Assembly (NCBI GenBank): GCA_020638195.1
Contig: JACKJC010000003.1
Span: 310,001 to 374,000 of the forward strand
Source: Methylobacteriaceae bacterium
Lineage (GTDB): Bacteria; Pseudomonadota; Alphaproteobacteria; Rhizobiales; Beijerinckiaceae
Direction of reading: 5' to 3'
Length of the DNA: 64,000 nt
In this document: piece by piece, positions 24,808-32,386 of the stretch
Layout: each line of letters begins with the position of its first letter
How positions within the stretch are numbered: position 1 is the first letter of the stretch
Translations under genes and position numbers: made by a program
Notes under the pieces: model-generated
Databases searched by the model: none
What the model was told of the DNA's origin: nothing
The model's input: only the letters and a program-made list of their open reading frames with translations

Positions 24808-26370
24808 CTATTCCGCCGCTTCCGCGACCGGCGCGCGCGCGGTCCATTTCAGCACGGGCGAACGCGCCGCGCGCGTTTCGTCGAGGCGCGCGCGGGGCGC
24901 GAAGCGCGGCGCAGTGGCGAAGCGCTCCTTCTCGCCACGCAGCGCGCGCAAGGCGAGATCGCGCATCGCCATGATGAACAGGTCGAGCGAGGCCTTGGAT
25001 TCCGATTCGGTCGGCTCGATCAGCATCGCGCCCTTCACGACCAGCGGGAAATAGACCGTCATCGGATGGTAGCCCTCGTCGATCAGCGCCTTGGCGAAAT
25101 CGAGCGTGGTGACGTCGGTGCCCTTCAGCCAGCTTTCGTCGAAAAGCACTTCATGCATACAGGGCCGGTCGCCGAACGGCTGCGAGAACAAATCCGACAA
25201 TCCCGCGCGAACATAGTTCGCGTTCAGAACCGCGTCCTGCGAGGCCTGCCGCAATCCATCGCCGCCATGCGAGAGCATGTAGGAGAGGGCGCGCACATAC
25301 ATGCCCATCTGCCCGTGGAAAGCGGTCATGCGACCAAAGGCCTGGGAGCCTTCCGTATCTTCGACAAGCGTCAGCGCGCCGTCCTTCTGCCGCAGGAACG
25401 GCACGGGCGCGAAGGCCGCGAGACGCTCCGACAGAACCACCGGGCCCGAACCTGGCCCGCCGCCGCCGTGCGGCGTCGAGAAGGTCTTGTGCAGGTTGAT
25501 GTGCATGGCGTCGACGCCGAGATCGCCCGGGCGCGCGACGCCGACGATCGCGTTGAAATTCGCGCCGTCGCAATAGAAATAGCCGCCCGCCTGATGCACG
25601 GCGTCGGCAATCTCTGAAATCTCGCGCTCGAACAGGCCGCAGGTGTTCGGATTGGTCAGCATGATCGCCGCGACATGCGGTCCGAGTTTTTCACGCACGG
25701 CGGCGGGATGAACCAGACCGTCCTCGCCGGCCGGCACCGATTCCACTTCGAAGCCGATCAACGCGGCGGTCGCGGGATTCGTGCCATGCGCGGAATCCGG
25801 CACGAGCACAGTCTTGCGAGTTTCCTGCTCGCCGCGTGAAACAATCGCGGCCTTGATCGCCATCATGCCGCAGAGTTCGCCATGCGCGCCGGCCTTGGGC
25901 GAAAGCGCGACGGCTTCCATGCCAGTGGAAGAGAGCAGCCAGCGCGACAATTCCTGCATCAGCGCCAGCGCGCCCTGCACGGTCGATTGCGGCTGCAAGG
26001 GGTGCACGTCGGCGAAGCCGGGCAGTCGCGCCATTTTTTCGTTGAGGCGCGGATTGTGCTTCATCGTGCACGAGCCGAGCGGAAACAGACCGGCGTCGAT
26101 CGAATAATTCTTGCGCGACAGCCGCACGTAATGGCGCACCGCCTGCGGCTCCGCGAGGCCCGGCAGGTCCGCCCTGTTCTTTCGCGCGAGACCACCGAGA
26201 CGATCGGCAAACTCTTCCGGCTCGTCGATATCGACGCCGGTGCGATCGAACCCTCCCTGATCGAAGATCAGCGCCTCGTCGATTTCGAGCGCGCGATTGC
26301 CGGTAAAGGTCTCGCGCGCGAGGCCATGCGCCTCGCCGGCCTGCGTGGGACGTCCCTGATTGTTGAGCAT
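24808..26370 (-). CDS. gcvPB: glycine dehydrogenase (decarboxylating) subunit 2
   Basis: This is the PLP-binding half of the split P-protein. It decarboxylates glycine and passes the aminomethyl group to the lipoyl arm of GcvH. It has 520 residues. Typical segments are SIDAGLFPLGSCTMKHNPRL near residue 88, AGAHGELCGMMAIKAA, VPDSAHGTNPATAALIGF and the cofactor lysine in INLHKTFSTPHGGGGPG near 290. The start overlaps the gcvPA stop by one base (TGATG), so the two subunits are translationally coupled. It is the last gene of the operon. Confidence 0.95.
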   Translation of the reverse strand: MLNNQGRPTQAGEAHGLARETFTGNRALEIDEALIFDQGGFDRTGVDIDEPEEFADRLGGLARKNRADLPGLAEPQAVRHYVRLSRKNYSIDAGLFPLGSCTMKHNPRLNEKMARLPGFADVHPLQPQSTVQGALALMQELSRWLLSSTGMEAVALSPKAGAHGELCGMMAIKAAIVSRGEQETRKTVLVPDSAHGTNPATAALIGFEVESVPAGEDGLVHPAAVREKLGPHVAAIMLTNPNTCGLFEREISEIADAVHQAGGYFYCDGANFNAIVGVARPGDLGVDAMHINLHKTFSTPHGGGGPGSGPVVLSERLAAFAPVPFLRQKDGALTLVEDTEGSQAFGRMTAFHGQMGMYVRALSYMLSHGGDGLRQASQDAVLNANYVRAGLSDLFSQPFGDRPCMHEVLFDESWLKGTDVTTLDFAKALIDEGYHPMTVYFPLVVKGAMLIEPTESESKASLDLFIMAMRDLALRALRGEKERFATAPRFAPRARLDETRAARSPVLKWTARAPVAEAAE

Positions 26371-27710
26371 CAGATTGCTCCCTTCAGCGCGGCGACGAAG
26401 GCGGCGCGGTCATCGTCCGTGTTCACTTCGGTGTTGGCGACGATGACGAGATCGTCGAGGCCCGCGTTCGGCAGCAGGCGCGAGACCGGCACGCCGCCGA
26501 GCACGCCAGCCCCAGCCATCTTCTCGATGATGGCAGCCGCATCGCCCTTCACGCGCAGCGTGAATTCGTTGAAGAAGGTCTTGCTCAATACCTCGACGCC
26601 CGACACGCCCTTCAGCATGTCGGCGAGCTTCACCGCATTTGCGTGATTCAGGCGCGCGAGACGTTCGAGCCCCACGCCGCCGAGCAGCGTCATGTGGATC
26701 GTGAAGGCGAGCGCGCACAGGCCGGAATTGGTGCAGATGTTCGACGTCGCCTTCTCGCGGCGGATGTGCTGCTCGCGCGTCGACAGCGTGAGCACGAAGC
26801 CGCGCTTGCCGTTGGCGTCCACCGTCTCGCCACACAGGCGTCCCGGCATCTGTCGAACGAATTTGTCACGCGTCGCGAACAGGCCGACATAGGGGCCGCC
26901 GAAATTCAGCGCGTTGCCGATTGATTGGCCTTCGCCGACGACAATGTCCGCGCCCATCTCGCCGGGCGGCGTGACAAGCCCGAGCGAAACGACTTCCGTG
27001 AAGACGGCCACCAGCAGCGCGCCATTGGCGTGGCACGCGTCCGCGATCGGCTTCAGATCGCGCAGATTGCCGAATACGTCGGGCGACTGCACGACGACGC
27101 AGGACGTCTCCTTGTCGATCGCGGCAATGATGTTTTCAGTCGCCAGCGGATCGGGCGCCATGGTCACGACGGCGTCGCTCGCCATGTCGGAGACGGTGCG
27201 CACGACATCGGCATAATGCGGATGCAGGCCGCCCGACAGCACTGCCTTGCGCCGCCGCGTCGCGCGATGCGCCATCAGCACTGCTTCCGCGCAGCCGGTC
27301 GAGCCGTCGTACATCGAGGCGTTCGCGACATCCATCGAAGTCAGGCGTGCGACCTGCGTCTGGAACTCAAACATGTATTGCAGCGTGCCCTGCGCGATTT
27401 CCGGCTGGTAGGGCGTGTAACTGGTCAGGAATTCCGAGCGCTGGATCAGGTGATCGACGGAAGCCGGCACATGATGCTTGTAGGCGCCGGCGCCGACGAA
27501 GAATGGAACGCTGCCCGCCGAAACGTTGCGCCCCGCCATGCCGGACAGAATGCGCTCGACCTCGATCTCGCCCTTGTGGCGCGGGAGGTCGGGCAGGCCG
27601 TCGATCAGCTTGTCCTTCGGAATATCGACGAAGAGATCGTCGATCGACGCGACGCCGATCCTGGCGAGCATGTCCGCACGGTTTTGGGGTGAATGGGGCA
27701 GGTAGCGCAT
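26370..27710 (-). CDS. gcvPA: glycine dehydrogenase (decarboxylating) subunit 1
   Basis: This is the N-terminal half of the split P-protein, 446 residues, beginning MRYLPHSPQNRADMLARIGV. Conserved stretches are AYKHHVPASVDHLIQRSEFL, SYTPYQPEIAQGTLQYMFEF, NASMYDGSTGCAEAVLMAHR and GEGQSIGNALNFGGPYVGLF. It pairs with GcvPB to form the active heterotetramer. The ATG at 27710 has AGGAA upstream. A large palindromic element (27731-27836) separates it from gcvH, which could alter the ratio of P-protein to T/H-protein message. Confidence 0.95.
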   Translation of the reverse strand: MRYLPHSPQNRADMLARIGVASIDDLFVDIPKDKLIDGLPDLPRHKGEIEVERILSGMAGRNVSAGSVPFFVGAGAYKHHVPASVDHLIQRSEFLTSYTPYQPEIAQGTLQYMFEFQTQVARLTSMDVANASMYDGSTGCAEAVLMAHRATRRRKAVLSGGLHPHYADVVRTVSDMASDAVVTMAPDPLATENIIAAIDKETSCVVVQSPDVFGNLRDLKPIADACHANGALLVAVFTEVVSLGLVTPPGEMGADIVVGEGQSIGNALNFGGPYVGLFATRDKFVRQMPGRLCGETVDANGKRGFVLTLSTREQHIRREKATSNICTNSGLCALAFTIHMTLLGGVGLERLARLNHANAVKLADMLKGVSGVEVLSKTFFNEFTLRVKGDAAAIIEKMAGAGVLGGVPVSRLLPNAGLDDLVIVANTEVNTDDDRAAFVAALKGAI

Positions 27711-27730
27711 GGGGTTCCTGAGTTTGGACT

Positions 27731-27836
27731 GCGAGCCTTCAGGCTCGCCTTAGGCAATCGGCATCGGGCATTGGGCAGTCGAATGCCGACTGCCCAATGC
27801 CCGATGCCCGGACTGCGAGCCTGAAGGCTCGCGGTC
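27731..27836. repeat. nested palindromic element inside the gcv operon
   Basis: Three stem-loops are nested. GCGAGCCTTCAGGCTCGC lies at 27731-27748. Then a 22-base perfect inverted repeat (27760-27781 with 27787-27808, loop AATGC) starts GGCATCGGGCATTGGGCAGT. A third, GCGAGCCTGAAGGCTCGC, is the reverse-complement form of the first. The outer pair can also anneal with each other. It fills the 129-base gap between gcvH and gcvPA. The 18-base outer palindrome recurs at 57011-57028. Confidence 0.85.
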
Positions 27837-27839
27837 CAT

Positions 27840-28217
27840 TCACTCCAGCGTCTTCAGAAATTCCGCGTAGGCGGCTTCGTCCATCAGCCCGTCGAGCTGG
27901 GCCGCGTCGGCGATACGGATCTTCATGAACCAGCCGTCGCCGAGCGGGTCTTCGTTGACCTTGGCGGGCGCGCCCTCGAGTTCGCCGTTGACCTCCAGCA
28001 CTTCGCCCGCGACCGGCGCATAGACTTCGCTCGCGGCCTTCACGCTTTCCACGACGGCGGCCTCGCCGCCCTGCGCGACCTTCTTTCCGACGGCGGGCAG
28101 TTCGACGAAGACGACGTCGCCCAGCGCGTGTTGCGCATGGTCGGAAATGCCGACCGTGCCGATATCGCCGTCGACGCGGATATATTCGTGGTCCTTGGTG
28201 TAGCGGATCGTCGCCAT
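27840..28217 (-). CDS. gcvH: glycine cleavage system H protein
   Basis: This 125-residue lipoyl carrier opens with MATIRYTKDHEYIRVDGDIG. The lipoylated lysine lies in VVESVKAASEVYAPVAGEVL near residue 60, and VNEDPLGDGWFMKIRI is the conserved C-terminal strand. It shuttles the aminomethyl group between the P, T and L proteins. AGGAGAGG precedes the ATG. It follows gcvT by 12 bases. Confidence 0.96.
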   Translation of the reverse strand: MATIRYTKDHEYIRVDGDIGTVGISDHAQHALGDVVFVELPAVGKKVAQGGEAAVVESVKAASEVYAPVAGEVLEVNGELEGAPAKVNEDPLGDGWFMKIRIADAAQLDGLMDEAAYAEFLKTLE

Positions 28218-28229
28218 GAACCTCTCCTC

Positions 28230-29354
28230 TCAGCCCTTGTGATAGCGGTTGGGCACGAATGGCGTTTTCGCCACGCGCGCCGGCAGCGCCTTGCCGCGCA
28301 CCAGCGCGGCGACTTCCGTTCCCGGCGCGGAAAATTCGCGCGCCACATAGCCCATTGCGCAAGGCGCGCCGAGGCTGGGTCCAAACCCGCCGGACGTGAT
28401 CTTGCCGATCACGCGGCCGTCGGGCGTTGCAATTTCTACGCCTTCGCGCGCCGGCTGCCGGCCTTCGAACGTCAGGCCAACACGCAGGCGCGCAGGCGCT
28501 TCCGCAAGAGCCTTTTGAATCCGCGCGGCGCCGGGAAAGCCGCCTTCGGTGCGACGGCGCTTCGAGATCGACCAGTTCAGCGCCGCCTCGATCGGATCGG
28601 TCGTCTCGTCGATGTCGTGGCCATAGAGGCAGAGCCCCGCCTCGAGCCTGAGCGAATCGCGAGCGCCGAGGCCGATCGGCAGGCAATCGGGATGCGACAG
28701 CAGCCGCTCGGCGAAGGTTTCGGCCTGCGAGGCGGGCAACGAGATTTCATAGCCGTCCTCGCCGGTATAGCCGGAGCGCGTCACGAAGACTGGCGAATCC
28801 CGCCATTCGAAATCGCCGCCCTGCATGAAGACCAGCGATTGCACGCCGGGGATCAATCCTTCGACGACATCGACCGCCTTCGGCCCCTGGACGGCGATCA
28901 GCGCGCGATCCTCGAACACGTCGAGCGTGAGGTCCGGCAGTTTTTCGCGCAACAGCGCAAAGTCGACGTCCTTGCGCGCAGCATTGCAGACGATGAACAG
29001 GCGTTCCGGATCGCCCGGCAGCCGCGTCACCATCAGATCGTCGATGATCCCGCCCTCCGGCGTCAGGAATTGCGTGTAGCGCGTGCGGCCGACGGCGAGC
29101 GAAACGATATCGCCGGGCACGAGCGTTTCGAGCCGCGCGGCGGCGTTCGGCCCTTCCAGGATCGCCTGGCCCATGTGCGAGACATCGAACAGCCCGCATT
29201 TTTCGCGCGTGTGAAGATGCTCGGTCATCACGCCGGTCGGATACTGAATCGGCATGTCGTAGCCGGCGAACGGCGCCATGCGCGCGCCGAGCCGCAGATG
29301 CAGCGCGTGCAGCGGCGTGAACGCGAGCGTTTCGGTCGAGGATGATTCGGCCAA
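28230..29354 (-). CDS. gcvT: glycine cleavage system aminomethyltransferase (T protein)
   Basis: The T protein transfers the aminomethyl carbon to tetrahydrofolate and releases ammonia. Family motifs are TPLHALHLRLGARMAPFAGY, LFDVSHMGQA near residue 55, TRYTQFLTPEGGIIDDLMVT near 90 and VFVTRSGYTGEDGYEISLP near 185. I placed the start at TTG 29354, because CGGAGG lies five bases before it and it gives the standard N-terminus; a GTG ten codons upstream has no ribosome site. With TTG it has 374 residues. A tandem glycine riboswitch sits 52 bases upstream, so expression should rise with glycine. Confidence 0.92.
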   Translation of the reverse strand: MAESSSTETLAFTPLHALHLRLGARMAPFAGYDMPIQYPTGVMTEHLHTREKCGLFDVSHMGQAILEGPNAAARLETLVPGDIVSLAVGRTRYTQFLTPEGGIIDDLMVTRLPGDPERLFIVCNAARKDVDFALLREKLPDLTLDVFEDRALIAVQGPKAVDVVEGLIPGVQSLVFMQGGDFEWRDSPVFVTRSGYTGEDGYEISLPASQAETFAERLLSHPDCLPIGLGARDSLRLEAGLCLYGHDIDETTDPIEAALNWSISKRRRTEGGFPGAARIQKALAEAPARLRVGLTFEGRQPAREGVEIATPDGRVIGKITSGGFGPSLGAPCAMGYVAREFSAPGTEVAALVRGKALPARVAKTPFVPNRYHKG

Positions 29355-29406
29355 GGGACCTCCGGAATCGGAACAAGCGTCCACAGGCCGAAATCGGCCG
29401 GCGGCG

Positions 29407-29600
29407 CCCCCTCTGTCCCGTGACCTGAGAGATTTCCCGAGCGCCTGAGCGCGCGGTTACCCCCGTCGGTGGGCGCCTGCCAGAAGCAGCGCCGCTTTCC
29501 AGAGCGTCATCCTTTCGCGGTCCGTTTGCCTGAGCGTTTCCGGGGCGGTTGCGCCTTCGGCGCCGACGACGCCCGAAGGCATGCCGGTCTCTTCCGCGAA
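29407..29600 (-). promoter_or_regulatory. tandem glycine riboswitch
   Basis: On the minus strand two aptamer modules are recognisable. Aptamer 1 contains CGCCGAAGGCGCAACC (29562-29547) and GCTCAGGCAAACGGACCGCG (29535-29516). Aptamer 2 contains CACCGACGGGGGTAACC (29471-29455) and CTCTCAGGTCACGGGACAGA (29430-29411), followed by GGGG. These match the conserved CCGAAGG/GCAA and CUCAGGCAAA/GGACAGAG blocks of the glycine riboswitch. It lies directly upstream of gcvT. In other bacteria glycine binding to both domains turns the operon on. Confidence 0.88.
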
Positions 29601-29622
29601 AGATCTTGAACTGACCTTGGCA

Positions 29623-29650
29623 CATGTAACCGGACGCGCGGCCAAGTCAA
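29623..29650 (-). promoter_or_regulatory. probable sigma70 promoter of the gcv operon
   Basis: On the minus strand TTGACT (29650-29645) and TACATG (29628-29623) are separated by 16 bases, and lie just before the riboswitch. The -35 box is a good match (5/6). The -10 box is weak (3/6), so this is tentative. Confidence 0.4.
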
Positions 29651-29831
29651 TCGCCGCGCTGCCCGCCCACGCTCTGCGCCTGTGGAAACGGGCCTCACGC
29701 CTTGGCGGGCGCCTGCCGCCTCACCTTCACGGCGAGCATCGTCATCGCAAAGGCCGCAGGCGCCTTTGGTCGGAAAAACAGCATGAAATCGATCAGCGCG
29801 CCGCTGGCGACGACGCCCGCCGTCCGGCTCT

Positions 29832-30476
29832 TCAGCGACGATGGCGATTGCGGCGACGATCCCTCGTCTCGCCGCCCTTGCCGATCGAAAGAACGACCTC
29901 GTAGTCATCGGCCGCGCGCTCGTTGATGAAGGGCGCCGCGAGCGGTTCCGAGACCAGCGTGTTGATCGAAGAGCCGGTCGAGCCGACGGCGCCGCCGACC
30001 TGATAGGTCTTGGAGGACAGAACCTTCTCGTCCCCGGTGCGGCGCAGCGCGATGGTCAGCGGCGCCGTGTAGGAGCCGGGCCCGCCCGCTGGACCGGTGA
30101 CCGTGCGCGTTTCCACGCCGACCCGAACCAGAAGCTGGCCGCCCGACTGCGAGCAGTCGCGCGCGACATCGCCGATGGCGATCTGGTAGCGCACGGTCGA
30201 GGAATCTGGGCCGCCCACGCGGAAGGCCGACATGCCCGGCTCGATCTGCACCACCGGGCAATCGATACGCGGGCCGGAGCCCTTGTTGGGCAGCGGCGGG
30301 GCCGTGGTCGAGTTGAAGGCCAGGAGATTGCCGAGCTTCGTCGAGACCGGGTCCGGATCGCCGCCTGCCACCGAGCCCGCAGGCCCGCCGCAACCCGCCA
30401 GAACGAGGCCTGCCGCCATCGCCGCGACCGCAACGGAAAACCCGCGGGCCGGACGCGTCCAGAAATCAACGCGCAT
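29832..30476 (-). CDS. putative outer- or inner-membrane lipoprotein
   Basis: The protein has 214 residues. The N-terminus (FSVAVAAMAAGLVLAGCGG) is a lipoprotein signal with lipobox LAGC at residue 29. The mature part is Gly/Pro/Ser-rich early (GGDPDPVSTKLGNLLAFNST), then has beta-rich segments (MSAFRVGGPDSSTVRYQIAI and DVARDCSQSGGQLLVRVGVE) and a basic Arg-rich end. I do not recognise a named family. The ATG at 30476 begins the signal. It lies 71 bases downstream of the IalB-like gene and may be in the same transcript. Downstream (29695-29831) another frame stays open with membrane-like sequence, but no start can be supported. Confidence 0.7.
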   Translation of the reverse strand: MRVDFWTRPARGFSVAVAAMAAGLVLAGCGGPAGSVAGGDPDPVSTKLGNLLAFNSTTAPPLPNKGSGPRIDCPVVQIEPGMSAFRVGGPDSSTVRYQIAIGDVARDCSQSGGQLLVRVGVETRTVTGPAGGPGSYTAPLTIALRRTGDEKVLSSKTYQVGGAVGSTGSSINTLVSEPLAAPFINERAADDYEVVLSIGKGGETRDRRRNRHRR

Positions 30477-30547
30477 GTTCGAAACTCCCAACTGCGTCCG
30501 CTGTATAGCCGTTGAGGCCGCTTCAGGCCAGCGTCCGGCGCCCGCGC

Positions 30548-31111
30548 TCACGGCAGCGCGTCGAAGCCCTGCCCGAATCCCGCGAGATTGAGGGGGATTC
30601 CGACGCCCTCCTCGGGCGTCTGGTAGATGATAAACGTCGCCGTCTTGCCAGTCTTGAGCTGCTCGAGCAGCTTGTCGTCCATGATGACCTCGGCGACGCA
30701 GCCCGTCGGCAGACAGCGCACGAAGCCCGCCCGGCCGATGTCGGTTTGGTCGATCTTCAGGCCGAGGCCGTTCGGCAGCAACACGCCGAGCGGCGCGATC
30801 ACCCGCAGCAGCCGGCTCTTGCCGTCGGCTGTCTTGAGCGTGATCACCACCAGATTGATGTTCGGCTTGTCGTCGGCTGCGACAGATTGAAGCAGGGCGC
30901 ATTGCTCCTTCGAGGCGCCCGGCGGCGTCTCGCAGCGCAACTCCCAGTCGTTGAACTTGGCCTTGCGCTGGTTTTCGGCGGGCGCGCCGCCGGCCTGCGG
31001 CTGGGCCGATTGGGCGGCCGCGCCATGAAGGGCGGCAAACGCCCCCGCGAGCAAAGTCAGGGCCGCCGCGCCGGTGCGCAGGACAGAAATGCGGGTCTTG
31101 GTCGGGATCAT
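30548..31111 (-). CDS. invasion-associated locus B (IalB) family protein
   Basis: The protein has 187 residues: a signal peptide (TGAAALTLLAGAFAALHGAA), a Gln/Pro/Gly linker, then the IalB-type domain with KFNDWELRCETPPGASKEQC, LRVIAPLGVLLPNGLGLKID and RCLPTGCVAEVIMDD, which contains the conserved cysteine pair. The family is periplasmic and was first linked to erythrocyte invasion in Bartonella. In free-living relatives its role is unclear and probably concerns envelope stress. It reads divergently from coxB. Confidence 0.85.
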   Translation of the reverse strand: MIPTKTRISVLRTGAAALTLLAGAFAALHGAAAQSAQPQAGGAPAENQRKAKFNDWELRCETPPGASKEQCALLQSVAADDKPNINLVVITLKTADGKSRLLRVIAPLGVLLPNGLGLKIDQTDIGRAGFVRCLPTGCVAEVIMDDKLLEQLKTGKTATFIIYQTPEEGVGIPLNLAGFGQGFDALP

Positions 31112-31478
31112 GCGCGGTTCGCTCGCCCTATCGTTTCAATTCGAACGCGAATTGCTGGACTCGACGCGGGGCGGAGCGCGTGTTCGCGACGCAATTCCCA
31201 GCGCCGGCGCGCCGCAGCGACCGCTTGAGGCTGCGTAACAAACGGGGCGACCCTGTCAAGCGACGCGACGGCGAACGGGGTGGCGGCCGACTTGCCGTTC
31301 GTACGTGTTGCGCTTCAAAGACGATTGTGATTTTAACTGGTTCAATGGCCTCAAGCCGCGCCCGGATTCTCTCAAAAATCCAGCGGATTTCCGGTCACAA
31401 TCGAAATTCAGCGCCGGGCGGCAGAAGGCCGTCGGGCGCACGCGAAGCAAAGCGTTTCTAAGGGGAGCGACCAGGGCG
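31112..31478. other. intergenic region between ialB-like gene and coxB
   Basis: These 367 bases separate divergent genes. Near the IalB start is an inverted repeat, CAATTCG AACG CGAATTG (31137-31154), a possible regulator site. The right half has AT-richer stretches (GATTGTGATTTTAACTGG near 31325) where the cox promoter may lie, but no pair of boxes is convincing. I see no gene or RNA here. Confidence 0.5.
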
Positions 31479-32354
31479 ATGATCGATTTCTCAGGCGTGG
31501 CGAGGGCCGCGAGATCTGCCCGCACCGGATTGGCCGCGATGGCCTTGTCCGCCGTGTCGACCGCGGCCATGGCGGCGGAAGGCGTGATCGGACATGCCGT
31601 CCCCGGCCAGATGAAGCTGATCGAGGGCGAGACCCCGATCGCGCGCGAGATCGACTTCTTCCACAACGACATCCTGCTGCCGATCATTATCATCATCAGC
31701 CTGTTCGTTCTGGCGCTGCTGATCTACGTGATGTATCGCTTCAGCGAGAAGCGGAACCCGGTTCCCTCGCGCACGACGCATCACGCGCTGCTCGAGGTCG
31801 CATGGACAATCATTCCGGTCCTGATTCTCGTCGTGATCGCGGTTCCCTCGTTCCGCCTGCTCACCCACCAGCTCACCCTGCCGAAAGGCGACCTGACCGT
31901 GAAGGTCACCGGCAAGCAGTGGTACTGGTCCTATGATTATCCGAAGGATCAGGGCGGCGGCTTCGGCTTCGACTCGCTGATGAAGGACGAGAAGGACCTC
32001 AAGCCGGGCGATCTGCGCCTGCTCGCGGTCGACAACGAGGCGGTGGTGCCGGTCAACAAGGTCGTGCGCGTTCAGGTGACGGCCGCCGACGTGATCCACT
32101 CCTTCGTGATCCAGTCCTTCGGCATCCGCATCGACGCCGTGCCCGGCCGTCTCAACGAGACCTGGTTCAAGGCCGAGAAAGAAGGCGTCTACTACGGCCA
32201 GTGCTCCAAGCTCTGCGGCAAGGACCACGCTTTCATGCCGATCGTCTTCCGCGTCGTGAGCGAGCAGAAATACGCCGAATGGCTCGCCGCCGCGAAGAAG
32301 AAATACGCTTCCGCAGCCGACCGCGCGATCGCGCTGGCCGACGCCAGCCGCTGA
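31479..32354 (+). CDS. coxB: cytochrome c oxidase subunit II (aa3 type)
   Basis: This 291-residue subunit carries the CuA centre that accepts electrons from cytochrome c. It has a cleavable N-terminal signal (ALSAVSTAAMAAEG), two membrane helices (ILLPIIIIISLFVLALLIYV, VAWTIIPVLILVVIAVPSF) and a periplasmic cupredoxin domain. The copper ligands are visible in ADVIHSFVIQSFGIRIDAVP and YYGQCSKLCGKDHAFMPI (two Cys, His, Met). The ATG at 31479 was chosen over longer frames because it directly precedes the signal peptide. It opens the cox operon. Confidence 0.95.
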   Translation: MIDFSGVARAARSARTGLAAMALSAVSTAAMAAEGVIGHAVPGQMKLIEGETPIAREIDFFHNDILLPIIIIISLFVLALLIYVMYRFSEKRNPVPSRTTHHALLEVAWTIIPVLILVVIAVPSFRLLTHQLTLPKGDLTVKVTGKQWYWSYDYPKDQGGGFGFDSLMKDEKDLKPGDLRLLAVDNEAVVPVNKVVRVQVTAADVIHSFVIQSFGIRIDAVPGRLNETWFKAEKEGVYYGQCSKLCGKDHAFMPIVFRVVSEQKYAEWLAAAKKKYASAADRAIALADASR

Positions 32355-32386
32355 TCCGGGCCTGACGAATTTCGAGGACTAAGCAC

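Noticed and set aside
29695..29831. Possible small membrane-protein frame downstream of the lipoprotein gene
   Set aside because: A frame ending at 29695 reads like a membrane-associated tail (ALIDFMLFFRPKAPAAF), but it has no supported start and no family match. It could equally be a chance frame.
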